The notes: generated by a model not told the origin, from the letters alone. DNA of 64,000 nucleotides from Curtobacterium pusillum (GCF_007680845.1 NZ_VEIY01000001.1:690227-754226), one strand, 5' to 3'; shown: positions 22,083 to 31,306, counted from the stretch's first letter. Numbers and translations: made by a program.

Positions 22083-23150
22083 TCAGCGGATCAGCGCCGT
22101 CGTGGACGCGAACGAGCGGGAGCGCACGGCCTCCCGGTAGCGGTCGAGCGCCGCCTCGCCGGCCCCGACCGACTCGAGCGCGGCCAACCCCGCACCGAGC
22201 ACCGGGGGATCGGTCACCCAGGTCGGCACCGCCCCGGGCACCCGGGAGGCCAGTCCTGCCACGACCCCCTCCACGAGCAGGTCGTCCCGTGCCGCGAGCA
22301 CCCCACCCCCGAGCACGACCGGCACCGGCGTCGCCGCGGACCCGCCGAGTCCGAGCCGCCCCAGTGCGACCGAGGCGAGCAGCACGATCTCCTCCGCCTG
22401 CCGTGCCACGACCTCGGTGGCGATGGCGTCACCGGCAGCGGCGACCTCGAACAGCACCGGGCAGAGCCGGTTGAACACGCGCTGGTCGAGGCGGCCGAAG
22501 TGGATGGCTTCGGTGACCTCCCGCACGGATCCGAGGCCGAGCGCCTCCGGGACCGCCGTGGTCAGCGCCGTCGCCGGTCCACGCCCGTCCTCGGCCCGCG
22601 CCGCGTGCCAGAGCGCCCGGTTGCCGAGGTACGCGCCGCCGCCCCAGTCCCCGGAGATGTCCCCGATCGCCGGGAAGCGGGTGGTCGCCCCGTCCGCACG
22701 GACCGCGAGGGCGTTGATCCCGGTCCCGCACACCACGGCCGCGGCGTCCGGAGACAGTGTCCCGGCTCGCAGGAGTGCGAACAGGTCGTTGTCCAGGACG
22801 TCCGGGGCGCCGCCGTCCTCCGCCCAGTGTGCGAGGGCGGCGGTCGCGGCGACGAGCTCGTCGTGCAGGTCGAGTCCGGCGAGGTACACGTGCGTCGTGC
22901 GGATCCGCCGGTCGGCGAGTCCTCCGACGACCCGTGCGCGGACGTCGTCGAGGATCGGTCCGGCGACGTCCCACCCGCGGGTCTGCGGGTTGGACCCGGG
23001 GCCGCGGGCGTGGCCGACGATCGACCCGTCGAGTCCGATCGCGACGACGTCGGTCTTGCTGCCGCCGCCGTCCACTGCGAGCACGACGTCCGTGCCCGCG
23101 GCGGTACCGACCGGCGCGACGGGCGAGGCCGCGCGGCTCAACCCGCCCAC
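22083..23150 (-). CDS. BadF/NAGK-type sugar kinase
   Basis: An ATPase-fold kinase like N-acetylglucosamine kinase. About 355 residues with phosphate-1 motif LAVDGGGSKTDVVAIGLDGS, AAVVCGTGINALAVRADG, DISGDWGGGAYLGNRAL and VVLGGGVLAARDDL. GTG 23150 is chosen because CGGAG lies 7 nt upstream; a TTG at 23141 overlapping the GH4 stop (TTGA) is the alternative. Last gene of the sugar operon; it would phosphorylate the monosaccharide released or imported. The exact sugar is unknown. Confidence 0.88.
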   Translation of the reverse strand: MGGLSRAASPVAPVGTAAGTDVVLAVDGGGSKTDVVAIGLDGSIVGHARGPGSNPQTRGWDVAGPILDDVRARVVGGLADRRIRTTHVYLAGLDLHDELVAATAALAHWAEDGGAPDVLDNDLFALLRAGTLSPDAAAVVCGTGINALAVRADGATTRFPAIGDISGDWGGGAYLGNRALWHAARAEDGRGPATALTTAVPEALGLGSVREVTEAIHFGRLDQRVFNRLCPVLFEVAAAGDAIATEVVARQAEEIVLLASVALGRLGLGGSAATPVPVVLGGGVLAARDDLLVEGVVAGLASRVPGAVPTWVTDPPVLGAGLAALESVGAGEAALDRYREAVRSRSFASTTALIR

Positions 23151-24442
23151 GTCAGCTGCTCCGATCGCGTCCACGGCAGGTGCTCCGCGTTCGCGGCCAG
23201 CAGCAGGTCGGTGAGCTTCTCGGCCTTGTCGACCTGCCCGACGAGCGGGTGCGCCCACATCGCCTTGAGCACCCGGTCGCGTCCGCCGTGCACGGCCGCG
23301 TCGAGCGCGAGCCGTTCGTACCCGGCGACGTGCCCCACGAGTGCGGCCATGTCGGCGTCGAGCGGGGACACCGGCAGCGGGGTGATCGCCTGCCGGGTGA
23401 CGCGCGCCGGGACCTCGATGACGTGGTCGTCGGGGAGGAACGGGAACGTGCCGTCGTTCCGCACGTTGAGGACCTGCACGTCGCCGCGGTCGCCGAGGAT
23501 CGAGGACAGCACGTCGATCGCGGCCTCGGAGTAGTACGCACCGCCGCGCTGCTCGAGCTCGGCGGGCTTCGTGACGACGGACTCGTCGGCGTACTTCGCG
23601 AGCAGGGCCCGCTCGGTCTCCATCACGGCCTCGGCCCGGGTGGGGGAGTGCAGCTGCTCCTCGAGCACGACGTCGTGCGAGTAGAAGTAGCGCAGGTAGT
23701 ACGAGGGGACGGCGTGCTGCAGGCGGATGAGGTCGGCGGGCATGTGCACGCTCTCGGCCATCCGTTCGAGCGCCCCGGTCTCTGCGGCGAGCAGCTCGGA
23801 CAGCACGTCACGCTCGCCCGAGGCGTCCGTGACGTGCACCCCGCGCTCCCACGTCAGGTGGTTCAGGCCGACGTGGTCGAGGCGGACGGCACCGGGTGCG
23901 ACGTCGAACTCGCGGGCGAAGCGGCGTTGGAAGCCGATCGCCACGTTGCAGAGCCCGACCGCGCGGTGCCCGGCCTCGAGCAGGGCGCGGGTGACGATGC
24001 CGACCGGGTTCGTGAAGTCCACGATCCAGGCGTCCGGCTTCGCGTGGCGCTTGACGAGCGACGCGTACTCGAGGACGACGGGCACGGTGCGGAGCGCCTT
24101 CGCGAACCCGCCGGGCCCGGTGGTCTCCTGCCCGATGCAGCAGGCCTCGTGCGGCCAGGTCTCGTCCTGGTGCCGTGCGGCCTGGCCGCCGATGCGGAGC
24201 TGGAACATGACGGCGTCGGCGTCCGAGACCCCGGCGACCACGTCGTCCGTGACGTGGATCGTGCCCGGGTGCCCGGCGTGCGCGAACATCCGCTTCGCGA
24301 CGCCGCCGACGAGCTCCCGGCGGACGGGGTCGGGGTCGACGAGCCAGAGCTCGTCGATGGGCAGCTGGTCGCGGAGCCGGGCGAAGCCGTCCACGAGTTC
24401 GGGGGTGTAGGTGGATCCGCCACCGATGACTGCGAGTTTCAC
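23138..24442 (-). CDS. GH4 family 6-phospho-beta-glucosidase-type glycosidase
   Basis: An NAD- and metal-dependent glycosidase using redox-elimination chemistry. 434 residues, with NAD-binding KLAVIGGGSTYTPELVDGF, the metal and catalytic block CCIGQETTGPGGFAKALRTV, VDFTNPVGIVTRAL, LCNVAIGFQRRFA and LDHVGLNHLTW. Family relatives act on 6-phosphorylated beta-glucosides, but no PTS is nearby and the importer is ABC type. The substrate may thus be phosphorylated after entry or be another GH4 substrate. It starts 7 nt after the permease stop. Confidence 0.88.
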   Translation of the reverse strand: MKLAVIGGGSTYTPELVDGFARLRDQLPIDELWLVDPDPVRRELVGGVAKRMFAHAGHPGTIHVTDDVVAGVSDADAVMFQLRIGGQAARHQDETWPHEACCIGQETTGPGGFAKALRTVPVVLEYASLVKRHAKPDAWIVDFTNPVGIVTRALLEAGHRAVGLCNVAIGFQRRFAREFDVAPGAVRLDHVGLNHLTWERGVHVTDASGERDVLSELLAAETGALERMAESVHMPADLIRLQHAVPSYYLRYFYSHDVVLEEQLHSPTRAEAVMETERALLAKYADESVVTKPAELEQRGGAYYSEAAIDVLSSILGDRGDVQVLNVRNDGTFPFLPDDHVIEVPARVTRQAITPLPVSPLDADMAALVGHVAGYERLALDAAVHGGRDRVLKAMWAHPLVGQVDKAEKLTDLLLAANAEHLPWTRSEQLTWAG

Positions 24443-24449
24443 TGTGGTG

Positions 24450-25343
24450 CTATCCCTTCACGCCGGTGAGCGCGATGCCCTCGACGAATGCCTTCTGTGC
24501 GAAGAAGAAGATGACGACGACCGGGACCATGACGACGACGGTCATCGCCATCGTCATCGACCAGTCGGTGCCGTGCTGTCCGCGGAACGTGGCGAGCCCG
24601 TACGCCACCGGCCAGGCGGCCTGGTTCTCGGACGCGTACAGGAGCGGGCCGTAGTAGTCGTTCCACGAGTGGAAGAACATGAAGATCGCCGCCGACGCGA
24701 TGCCCGGGCGGGCCATCGGCACGACGACCCGCCAGAGCACGCCCCACTCGCTGCAGCCGTCCATCCGGGCGGCGTCGCCGTACTCCTTCGGGATCGTCAT
24801 GAAGAACTGGCGGAGCAGGAAGATGCTGAACGCGTCGCCGAGCAGGTTCGGCAGGATCAACGGCCAGAGCGTGCCGGTGAGGTGCAGCTGGGACCACATC
24901 ACGTAGACCGGCACCGCGGTGACCTGCGGGGGCAGGAGCATCGCGACGATGATCACCGTGAAGATGAGGTTCGCGCCCTTGAACTTGATCTGGGCCAGGG
25001 CGTACGCCGCCGGCACGGAGCTCAGGAGCATGAACGCGGTGGCGAGCACGGCGTACATCGACGAGTTGCCGAACCACTGCGCGAGCGGCAGCTCGGTGAA
25101 CACCCTGGCGTAGTTCGAGAAGTCGAACGGGCGCGGCAGGATCGACGCCGTCAGGGCCTGGTTGCTCGACATCAGCGACGTCAGGATGACGAACACGATC
25201 GGGGCGATCGTCAGGACCCCGAGCGCCACCAGCGCGGCGTGCTCGGCGATCCAGACCAACAGGCTCCGGCGCGGACCGCGGGCGGTGCCGGACGCAGCGC
25301 CCCGGGGGGCCCGGGCGAGCGGGGACTGGGAGACGGCGGTCAT
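24450..25343 (-). CDS. Carbohydrate ABC transporter permease (MalG type)
   Basis: 297 residues and six hydrophobic segments. The EAA loop reads EYGDAARMDGCSEWGVLWRV (about residue 200), where the permease contacts the ATPase. C-terminal end is ALTGVKG. The ATG at 25343 shares a base with the stop of the other permease (TGATG), so the two are coupled. Acts with 25343-26389 and the lipoprotein 26392-27741. Confidence 0.94.
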   Translation of the reverse strand: MTAVSQSPLARAPRGAASGTARGPRRSLLVWIAEHAALVALGVLTIAPIVFVILTSLMSSNQALTASILPRPFDFSNYARVFTELPLAQWFGNSSMYAVLATAFMLLSSVPAAYALAQIKFKGANLIFTVIIVAMLLPPQVTAVPVYVMWSQLHLTGTLWPLILPNLLGDAFSIFLLRQFFMTIPKEYGDAARMDGCSEWGVLWRVVVPMARPGIASAAIFMFFHSWNDYYGPLLYASENQAAWPVAYGLATFRGQHGTDWSMTMAMTVVVMVPVVVIFFFAQKAFVEGIALTGVKG

Positions 25344-26389
25344 CAGGACTCCTCCGGCCGGAACACACTGATCCGGCGCATCGTGAACACGAGCACCACG
25401 GCGGTGACCACGAACAGCACCACGGCCATCGCGGAGGCGTAGCCGAACTGGAAGTTCGCGAACCCGTGCTGGTAGAGCAGCTCGGTGTAGGTCAGCAGCG
25501 AGGTGCCCGGGTAGCCGAGCTGCGCCGCCGTCCCACCGCCGATCGTCGCCTTGCCGCTCGCGACCCCCGACGCCACCGCGGCCTCGGTGAAGTACTGCAG
25601 GGCCGCGATCACCCCGGTCACGGCCGCGAAGCCGATGACGGGCGCGATGGTCGGCAGCGTGATGTGCCGCACCTGCTGGACGCCGTTCGCGCCGTCGAGC
25701 GACGCGGCCTCGTACAGGTCGCGCGGCACGTCGAGGAGCGACGCCAGGAAGATGATCATGATGTCGCCCATCACCCAGACGCCCATGATCACGAGCGAGG
25801 GCTTCGACCACGCCGGGTCGTTGAACCACAGCGGACCGTCGATCCCGAACAGCCGCAGGATCTGGTTGACCGGCCCGGTCCCGGGGTTGAAGAGGAACAC
25901 GAAGGCGACGACGCTCGCGACCGGCGGCACGAGTGCGGGCAGGTAGAACAGCGTTCGCCAGAACCCGGTCGCGGTCTTCGCCCGGCTGAGCAGCCCCGCC
26001 ACGAGCAACCCGCAGACGATCCGGATCGGCACGAGGATCACGACGAACCACAGCGTGTTGATGACCGCCGGCCAGATCTGCGGGTCCTGCGTGAACAGGA
26101 ACTTGTAGTTGAGCAGGCCGACGAACTGGGGTTCCTGCAGCTGGTTGTAGCGGGTGAACGAGTAGAAGATCGACGCGACGAGCGGGTACGCGAAGAAGAT
26201 CACGAGGCCCGCCAGGGCCGGCGCCAGCATCGTCAGCGCGACGAGGCGACGGCGGGACTCGGCGGACCGGCGCCGACGTGGTCGGCTCCCGGGGGCCGTG
26301 GAACCGGACCCGGCGCTGGCCGGCGGCCGGGAGGCGCGGGTGGGCCGCGCCTCCAGGCTGCCGGTCTCAGGGGTGGTGACGTCCGTCAT
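25343..26389 (-). CDS. Carbohydrate ABC transporter permease (MalF type)
   Basis: 348 residues. A basic N-terminal tail (RPRRRRSAESRRR) is followed by six hydrophobic segments, with the EAA loop DLYEAASLDGANGVQQVRHI near residue 235. The N-terminal LEARPTRASRP is encoded by an inverted pair of GGAGGCGCGG arms (26330-26339 and 26345-26354), so the message carries a hairpin near its 5' end. ATG 26389 is chosen; a GTG at 26395 overlapping the upstream stop (GTGA) is equally possible. Confidence 0.92.
   Translation of the reverse strand: MTDVTTPETGSLEARPTRASRPPASAGSGSTAPGSRPRRRRSAESRRRLVALTMLAPALAGLVIFFAYPLVASIFYSFTRYNQLQEPQFVGLLNYKFLFTQDPQIWPAVINTLWFVVILVPIRIVCGLLVAGLLSRAKTATGFWRTLFYLPALVPPVASVVAFVFLFNPGTGPVNQILRLFGIDGPLWFNDPAWSKPSLVIMGVWVMGDIMIIFLASLLDVPRDLYEAASLDGANGVQQVRHITLPTIAPVIGFAAVTGVIAALQYFTEAAVASGVASGKATIGGGTAAQLGYPGTSLLTYTELLYQHGFANFQFGYASAMAVVLFVVTAVVLVFTMRRISVFRPEES
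26330..26354. repeat. Inverted pair of GGAGGCGCGG arms inside a permease gene
   Basis: GGAGGCGCGG at 26330-26339 and CCGCGCCTCC at 26345-26354, separated by 5 nt. The flanks differ (CG on the left, AGG on the right), so the two arms are of different subtypes. Confidence 0.65.
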
Positions 26390-26391
26390 GG

Positions 26392-27741
26392 TCACGGACC
26401 AGCCAGCTGGTTGGCGTTGTCGATGTCGGAGTCGAGCTTCTTGAGCTTGGCGTCGAGGTTGCCGCCGTTCTCCTGGTACGCCTGCCAGAACTTCGTGAAC
26501 GTGCCGATGTAGGCGGCGCCGTCCGCGGTGCCGGGCGAGGTCATCGTGTCCTTGTTGCCGGCCACGTCGACGAACGTCTTGTAGTTGTCGTCGACCTCGA
26601 GCTTCGGGGAGTCCAGCGCCGAGGTGAGCGTCGGGATGTTCTTCAGGCCGTTGCCCATGGTGACCTGGGCGTCGGTGTTCGTCGACAGGTACTTCAGCAG
26701 CGCCCACGCGAGCTCGGGGTGCTTCGAGCCCTTCGCGATCCCGGCGACGTTGCCCGCGATGTACGTCGAGCCGTAGTTGCCGAGGCCGTCCATCACCGGG
26801 GTCGGCGCCGTGCCGTAGTCGAGGTCCGGCTTCTGGTCCTTGATGAACGCGGTGCGGTACTCACCGTCGATCTGCATCGCGACCTGGCCGGTCTGGAACG
26901 CGTTGTCGGCGGCGAACTCCTGGCCGAGACCCGACGTGAAGGCCTTGAGCTTGTCGTAGCCGATCTCGTCGACGAAGCCCTTCTGCCACTCGATGAGCTT
27001 CTTCCAGGCAGCGGACGTGCCGATCACGCTGTTGCCCTTCTTGTCGAGCCACGACCCGTCGACCATGGGCGCCCAGTGCTCGGGCGAGTTCTCGTAGAAG
27101 TCGATGAGCGGGTTGAAGCCGAGCTGCTTGATCGACCCGTCGGCGTTGTACGTCGTGAGCTTCAGCGCGTCGGTCTTGAGCTCGTCGAGGGTCTTCGGCG
27201 GCGTCGTGATGCCCGCCTTGGCCAGGAGCGGCTTGTTGACCATGAGCGCACTGACGTCGGCGAGGGCCGGCAGGGTGCAGCGCGTGCCCTTGTACTCCGT
27301 GTACGACTGCACGGCCTTCGGGATGTCCGACAGGTCGACCTTGTCGCGCTTGATGTACGGCGACAGATCGCGGAAGGCGCCGGAGGAGCAGAAGCTGCCG
27401 ACGATGGCCGTCGAGTACGACAGGCCCACGTCGATGTTCTGGCCGGACGAGATCGCCTTCTGCAGCTTCTCGTCGTCCTGCCCGGCGTGGATGTCGACGG
27501 TCACGCCGGGGTTCGCCTTCTCGAAGCCGGCGACGGCGCTCTTCACGACGCCGGCTTCGCGGCCGGTGAAGAAGTGCCAGAGGGACACGGTGCCCTTCAG
27601 CTCCTTCGGGGCGCTCTTGTCGACGGAGTCGGCGCTGCTGCCGGAACTGCAGCCGGCGATGACCAGCGCTCCGGTCGCGGCGACGGCCGTGGCGGTGACG
27701 ATGCGACGGAACGCCCGTCGCTTCGGTTCGGGGAGGGACAC
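26392..27741 (-). CDS. Sugar ABC transporter substrate-binding lipoprotein
   Basis: 449 residues. The signal peptide ends in a lipobox, LVIAGCSS, with Cys31 as lipidation site. The mature protein is a family 1 extracellular solute-binding protein: TVSLWHFFTGREAG, FEKANPGVTVDIHAG, GKMAM-like region QVAMQIDGEYR and LAWALLKYLSTN. Captures a sugar outside the membrane for the two permeases. GTG start. First transport gene after the ROK regulator, which is 113 nt upstream on the same strand. Confidence 0.94.
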   Translation of the reverse strand: MSLPEPKRRAFRRIVTATAVAATGALVIAGCSSGSSADSVDKSAPKELKGTVSLWHFFTGREAGVVKSAVAGFEKANPGVTVDIHAGQDDEKLQKAISSGQNIDVGLSYSTAIVGSFCSSGAFRDLSPYIKRDKVDLSDIPKAVQSYTEYKGTRCTLPALADVSALMVNKPLLAKAGITTPPKTLDELKTDALKLTTYNADGSIKQLGFNPLIDFYENSPEHWAPMVDGSWLDKKGNSVIGTSAAWKKLIEWQKGFVDEIGYDKLKAFTSGLGQEFAADNAFQTGQVAMQIDGEYRTAFIKDQKPDLDYGTAPTPVMDGLGNYGSTYIAGNVAGIAKGSKHPELAWALLKYLSTNTDAQVTMGNGLKNIPTLTSALDSPKLEVDDNYKTFVDVAGNKDTMTSPGTADGAAYIGTFTKFWQAYQENGGNLDAKLKKLDSDIDNANQLAGP

Positions 27742-27854
27742 GGGGGACTCGCTCTCTTCTCTCGCTCCGACGTGCCCGTTTCCGGGCGCGACGAAGAGCC
27801 CTGGGAAAGGGCCGGGTGGTGGTGCCTCGAGTGGTGCGGGTGGGGTGGTGCTGG

Positions 27855-29096
27855 TCAGGGGCGCTCGACGGGGTCCGGAGCGGGCGCATCGTCGCTGATG
27901 CGTTCGAGCCGGTCGGCGAGTGCGGTGCGGACGACGTCGATGAGGACGTGCCGGGCACCGTGCAGGACGGGGGTGTCGGGGACGCCGGGTGCCACCACGG
28001 CGGTGGACCAGCGGGTGCGGGTCCGGAGCCAGGAGGTCACGGCGGCGGCCAGGGCGGGACCGCCCGCGATCCCCGTCGGGCCGTGCAGCACGACCGTCTC
28101 GGGATCGGCGACGGCGAGGGCGGGGAGCACGTTGTGCCCGACGCGCTCGCCGAGGGCGGCGGTGAACGGGTGCTGCTCGGGGAGCCCGGGCAGCTGCGGG
28201 AGCACCTGGCGCCAGTCGGCTGCGGTGCCGTCCGGTGCCGTGATCCCGTGCTCAGCGGCGAGGGACGCGATCGCGGACTCGGAGATGAGGTCCGCGACGA
28301 GCGTGGCCGTCGGGTCGATGGAGCGTGCGTCGGCGGGCACGCTGAGGTAGCCGATCTCACCCGCGGCCCCGGAGGCGCCGGTGTGCAGGTGGCCGTGCAG
28401 GTCGAGGGCCATGCCGAGGCCCTCCGCCATCCACAGCAGCGCGAACGAACCGGGGGCGCGACCGGCGCCCATGTTCCGTTCGGCGATGGCGGCGAGGTTC
28501 GCGTCGTTCTCGATGACCACCCGGACGCCGAGCGCCTGGGACAGCGACGTCGAGACCTGGTCGCGAGGCCAGCCGGGCAGGCCGTCGGTGAAGATGAGGG
28601 TGTCCGTGGCGTGGTCGACGGACGCCTGCACGCCGACCGCGACGGCCGTGACGAGCTCGGGGTCGATGTCGGCGGCGGCAGCGGCACGGGAGATCGCCGC
28701 CGCGACGATGTCCGCCCCGGGGGAGCGCATCTCGGCCGGGGACATCGTGTGCGTCGCGACCGGGAAGGTCCGGCCGGCGGCGTCCACGACGGTGGAGCGG
28801 ACGTCCACGAGCTGGACGTCGACGGCGACGGCGAGGTCGCGGTCCGTGATCGCCTCGTACACCACGGCGCTCGGGCCGCGGCGGCCCGCCTGCGACGAGG
28901 TGCCCGCGCCCCGGATGAGCGCCGCCGCTTCGAGCCGTCGGATGATCTCGGCCGCGGTGGGCTTGCTCAGTCCAGTGCGCTGGGCGATCTCGTTCCGGGT
29001 GAGCGGCCCCTCGTCGAGGAGGAGCTCGAGGGCCGCCCGGTCGTTGAGGACGCGCAGGAGGCCGGGCTGGCCGGGGGTGCGTCCTCGAGTGCTCAT
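27855..29096 (-). CDS. ROK family transcriptional regulator
   Basis: 413 residues: winged helix-turn-helix (about 20-65: RNEIAQRTGLSKPTAAEIIR) and a ROK sugar-sensing domain with VIENDANLAAIAERNMG and GEIGYLSV. The usual cysteine-rich zinc motif after GEIGY is missing; PADARSIDPTATL stands in its place. ATG 29096 has TACAGT 7 nt upstream; a TTG at 29117 is less likely. It probably represses the downstream ABC-GH4-kinase genes and itself through the palindrome at 29115-29135. Confidence 0.92.
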   Translation of the reverse strand: MSTRGRTPGQPGLLRVLNDRAALELLLDEGPLTRNEIAQRTGLSKPTAAEIIRRLEAAALIRGAGTSSQAGRRGPSAVVYEAITDRDLAVAVDVQLVDVRSTVVDAAGRTFPVATHTMSPAEMRSPGADIVAAAISRAAAAADIDPELVTAVAVGVQASVDHATDTLIFTDGLPGWPRDQVSTSLSQALGVRVVIENDANLAAIAERNMGAGRAPGSFALLWMAEGLGMALDLHGHLHTGASGAAGEIGYLSVPADARSIDPTATLVADLISESAIASLAAEHGITAPDGTAADWRQVLPQLPGLPEQHPFTAALGERVGHNVLPALAVADPETVVLHGPTGIAGGPALAAAVTSWLRTRTRWSTAVVAPGVPDTPVLHGARHVLIDVVRTALADRLERISDDAPAPDPVERP

Positions 29097-29103
29097 GTCG
29101 AGG

Positions 29104-29109
29104 ACTGTA
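29104..29109 (-). promoter_or_regulatory. -10 element TACAGT, leaderless promoter of the ROK gene
   Basis: TACAGT on the minus strand ends 7 nt before the ATG at 29096. A weak -35 (TTTCAG) lies 17 bp further upstream, inside the palindrome. Confidence 0.5.
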
Positions 29110-29114
29110 ACGGA

Positions 29115-29135
29115 CAACCTTCTTTACTGAAAGGT
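29115..29135. promoter_or_regulatory. Putative ROK operator
   Basis: An A/T-rich patch that stands out from the GC-rich surroundings holds AACCTT and AAGGTT as inverted half-sites around TTTACTGA. It covers the spacer and -35 region of the ROK promoter, as expected for autoregulation. Confidence 0.5.
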
Positions 29136-29186
29136 TTGTTTACCGATTCGAAACACGCGTTCTGTTCTGCGAAACGTGCGGGCGCG

Positions 29187-30236
29187 TCACGGGCGCAGCA
29201 GCACCTTGATCGCGCGGCGCTCGTCCATCGCGCGGTACGCCTCGGCGGCCTCGTCGAGCGGCAGTTCGAGGTCGAACACCCGCCCGGGCTCGATCGCGCC
29301 CGAGAGCACGTCCGGCAGCAGTTCCGGGATGTACTTCCGCGCCGGCGCCATCCCGCCGGCGATCGCGATGTTCGTGTCGAAGAGGTACCGCGTCCCGATC
29401 GTCGGCACCCCGTGCGGGACCCCGACGAAGCCGAGGTTGCCACCGGGACGCACCGAGTGCAGCGCCTGGTCCATGCTCTCCTCGGTGCCGACGGCCTCGA
29501 CCGCGCAGTCCGCGAGGTCGCCGTCGAGCAGCTCCTTGATCGCGGCGATGCCCTCCGCGCCGCGCTCGGCGACGATGTCGGTCGCGCCGAACTCCCGGGC
29601 GAGCGCCTGCCGGTCGGCGTGCCGGCTCATCGCGATGATGCGCTCGGCGCCGAGCCGCTTCGACGCGAGCACGGCGGACAGCCCGACGGCGCCGTCACCG
29701 ACGACGACCACGGTCTTGCCGGGGCCGACGGCCGCGGAGACCGCGGCGTGGTGCCCGGTGGAGAAGACGTCGGAGAGCGTGAGCAGCGACGGCACGAGCG
29801 CCGGGTCGACCGGTCCGGGCACGGCGACCAGCGTGGCCTCGGCATCGGGGATGCGGACGTACTCCGCCTGGGCGCCGCCGACCGGGTCGCCGTAGGCGTC
29901 CTTCCCGCCGAAGCCGGACAGGTGATCGCAGCCTGTGGTCATCCCGTGCCGGCAGGCCTGGCAGGTGCCCTCGTTCATCGTGAAGGGGGAGATGACGAAG
30001 TCGCCGACGTGCAGGTCCGTCACGTCGTCGCCGACGGCCACGACCTCGCCGACGAGCTCGTGCCCGATCGGGCGCGGCTCCTTCGTCTTCGTGACGCCGC
30101 GGTAGGGCCAGAGGTCCGAGCCGCACACGCACGCCGCGACGACCTTGACGACGACGTCCTTCGGGGTGATGAGGCCGGGCTGGTCACGGTCCTCGACACG
30201 GATGTCGTTCGGGGCGTGGATGATCGCTGCGCGCAC
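29187..30236 (-). CDS. Zinc-dependent alcohol dehydrogenase family protein
   Basis: 349 residues of the medium-chain dehydrogenase family. Catalytic zinc cysteine in ACVCGSDLWPYRG (about residue 38), GHE at about 60, structural-zinc-like CQACRHGMTTGC near 95, and Rossmann motif VVVVGDGAVGLSAVLASKRL near 175. Substrate unknown. The GTG at 30236 is used; the open frame continues upstream without a plausible start. Divergent from the DUF3097 gene. Confidence 0.88.
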   Translation of the reverse strand: MRAAIIHAPNDIRVEDRDQPGLITPKDVVVKVVAACVCGSDLWPYRGVTKTKEPRPIGHELVGEVVAVGDDVTDLHVGDFVISPFTMNEGTCQACRHGMTTGCDHLSGFGGKDAYGDPVGGAQAEYVRIPDAEATLVAVPGPVDPALVPSLLTLSDVFSTGHHAAVSAAVGPGKTVVVVGDGAVGLSAVLASKRLGAERIIAMSRHADRQALAREFGATDIVAERGAEGIAAIKELLDGDLADCAVEAVGTEESMDQALHSVRPGGNLGFVGVPHGVPTIGTRYLFDTNIAIAGGMAPARKYIPELLPDVLSGAIEPGRVFDLELPLDEAAEAYRAMDERRAIKVLLRP

Positions 30237-30304
30237 GGGGGGAGCCTTCCGTCGAGATGGTGGGGAGTCGGCGCGGTCGACGTCGTCCGGGCCGTCGTCG
30301 ACAG

Positions 30305-30310
30305 TACCCT
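30305..30310 (+). promoter_or_regulatory. -10 element TACCCT, leaderless promoter of the DUF3097 gene
   Basis: TACCCT ends 7 nt before GTG 30318 but only 1 nt before GTG 30312, so it favours 30318 as start. Confidence 0.45.
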
Positions 30311-30317
30311 CGTGCGG

Positions 30318-31262
30318 GTGGACGACGACCGGTACGGCAGCGATGTGCTCTCGGGGGACTGGCGCTCGAAGGGCGTGAAGAAGGTGCGGCAGGTGCCGCT
30401 CGAACGCGGCATGGTGCTCGAGGACCCGGACTCCGGCTGGGCCGGGGCCGTCGTCGGGCTCGAGGCCGGGAACGTCGCGCTCGAGGACTGGAAGGGCCGC
30501 ACCCGTTCCTTCCCCTTCGTCGGACAGTTCCTGCTCGAGGGCGAGCTCGTCACGCTCGGACGTCCGTCTTCGCCGGTCGGACGGTCTGCCGCCGCTCCTG
30601 CGGGTCGCGGTGGCGCGGTCGGTTCCGTCCACGCCGACTGGAGGGACGGTGCGGCCCCGGCGGTCCGCCAGACCGCCGACGGTGGTCGCCTCCGCACCGC
30701 GTCCGGATCCTTCGCGGTCGAGTCGCAGCGGGCTCGCGTGGCGCTGCCCTCCCGGATCATGGTCGAGGGCAAGCACGACGCCGAACTCGTCGAGAAGGTC
30801 TGGGGAGCCGACCTCCGCGTCGAGGGCGTCGTGGTCGAGGAGCTCTCCGGCGTCGACAACCTGGCCTCGGTCCTGGACGACTTCCGGCCCTCCCGCGACC
30901 GCCGGGTCGGCGTGCTCGTCGACCACCTCGTGCCCGGCTCGAAGGAGTCCCGCTTCGCCGACGCCGTGATGCGCGGGAAGTGGGGCGCGCACGTGCTGGT
31001 CGTCGGACACCCGTTCGTCGATGTCTGGCAGTCGGTCAAGCCCGCCCGGGTCGGACTCCGGGAATGGCCGACGATCCCACGGTCGATCGAGTGGAAGCAG
31101 GGCATCTGCCAGGCCCTCGGGTGGCCGCACGCCGAGCAGGCCGACATCGCCCGGGCGTGGCAGCGGATCCTCGGTCAGGTGCGGACGTTCGCCGACCTCG
31201 AGCCGCAGCTCCTCGGCCGCGTCGAGGAGCTCATCGACTTCGTGACGGAACCGAAGGCCTGA
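30318..31262 (+). CDS. DUF3097 family protein
   Basis: 314 residues matching the actinobacterial DUF3097 family from memory: N-terminal DDDRYGSDVLSGDW, central VEGKHDAELVEKVWGADLRV (about 155) and LVDHLVPGSKESRFAD. The acidic VEGKHDAELV and LVDHLV segments look like a Toprim-type fold, an inference only. Residues about 85-135 are a variable Ala/Gly/Arg-rich linker. Function unknown. GTG 30318 is chosen from the -10 spacing; GTG 30312 is the alternative. Confidence 0.85.
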   Translation: MDDDRYGSDVLSGDWRSKGVKKVRQVPLERGMVLEDPDSGWAGAVVGLEAGNVALEDWKGRTRSFPFVGQFLLEGELVTLGRPSSPVGRSAAAPAGRGGAVGSVHADWRDGAAPAVRQTADGGRLRTASGSFAVESQRARVALPSRIMVEGKHDAELVEKVWGADLRVEGVVVEELSGVDNLASVLDDFRPSRDRRVGVLVDHLVPGSKESRFADAVMRGKWGAHVLVVGHPFVDVWQSVKPARVGLREWPTIPRSIEWKQGICQALGWPHAEQADIARAWQRILGQVRTFADLEPQLLGRVEELIDFVTEPKA

Positions 31263-31306
31263 GGACCCGACCGACCCCACGACTGGCCCGGTCCGACCGG
31301 GGTGAT

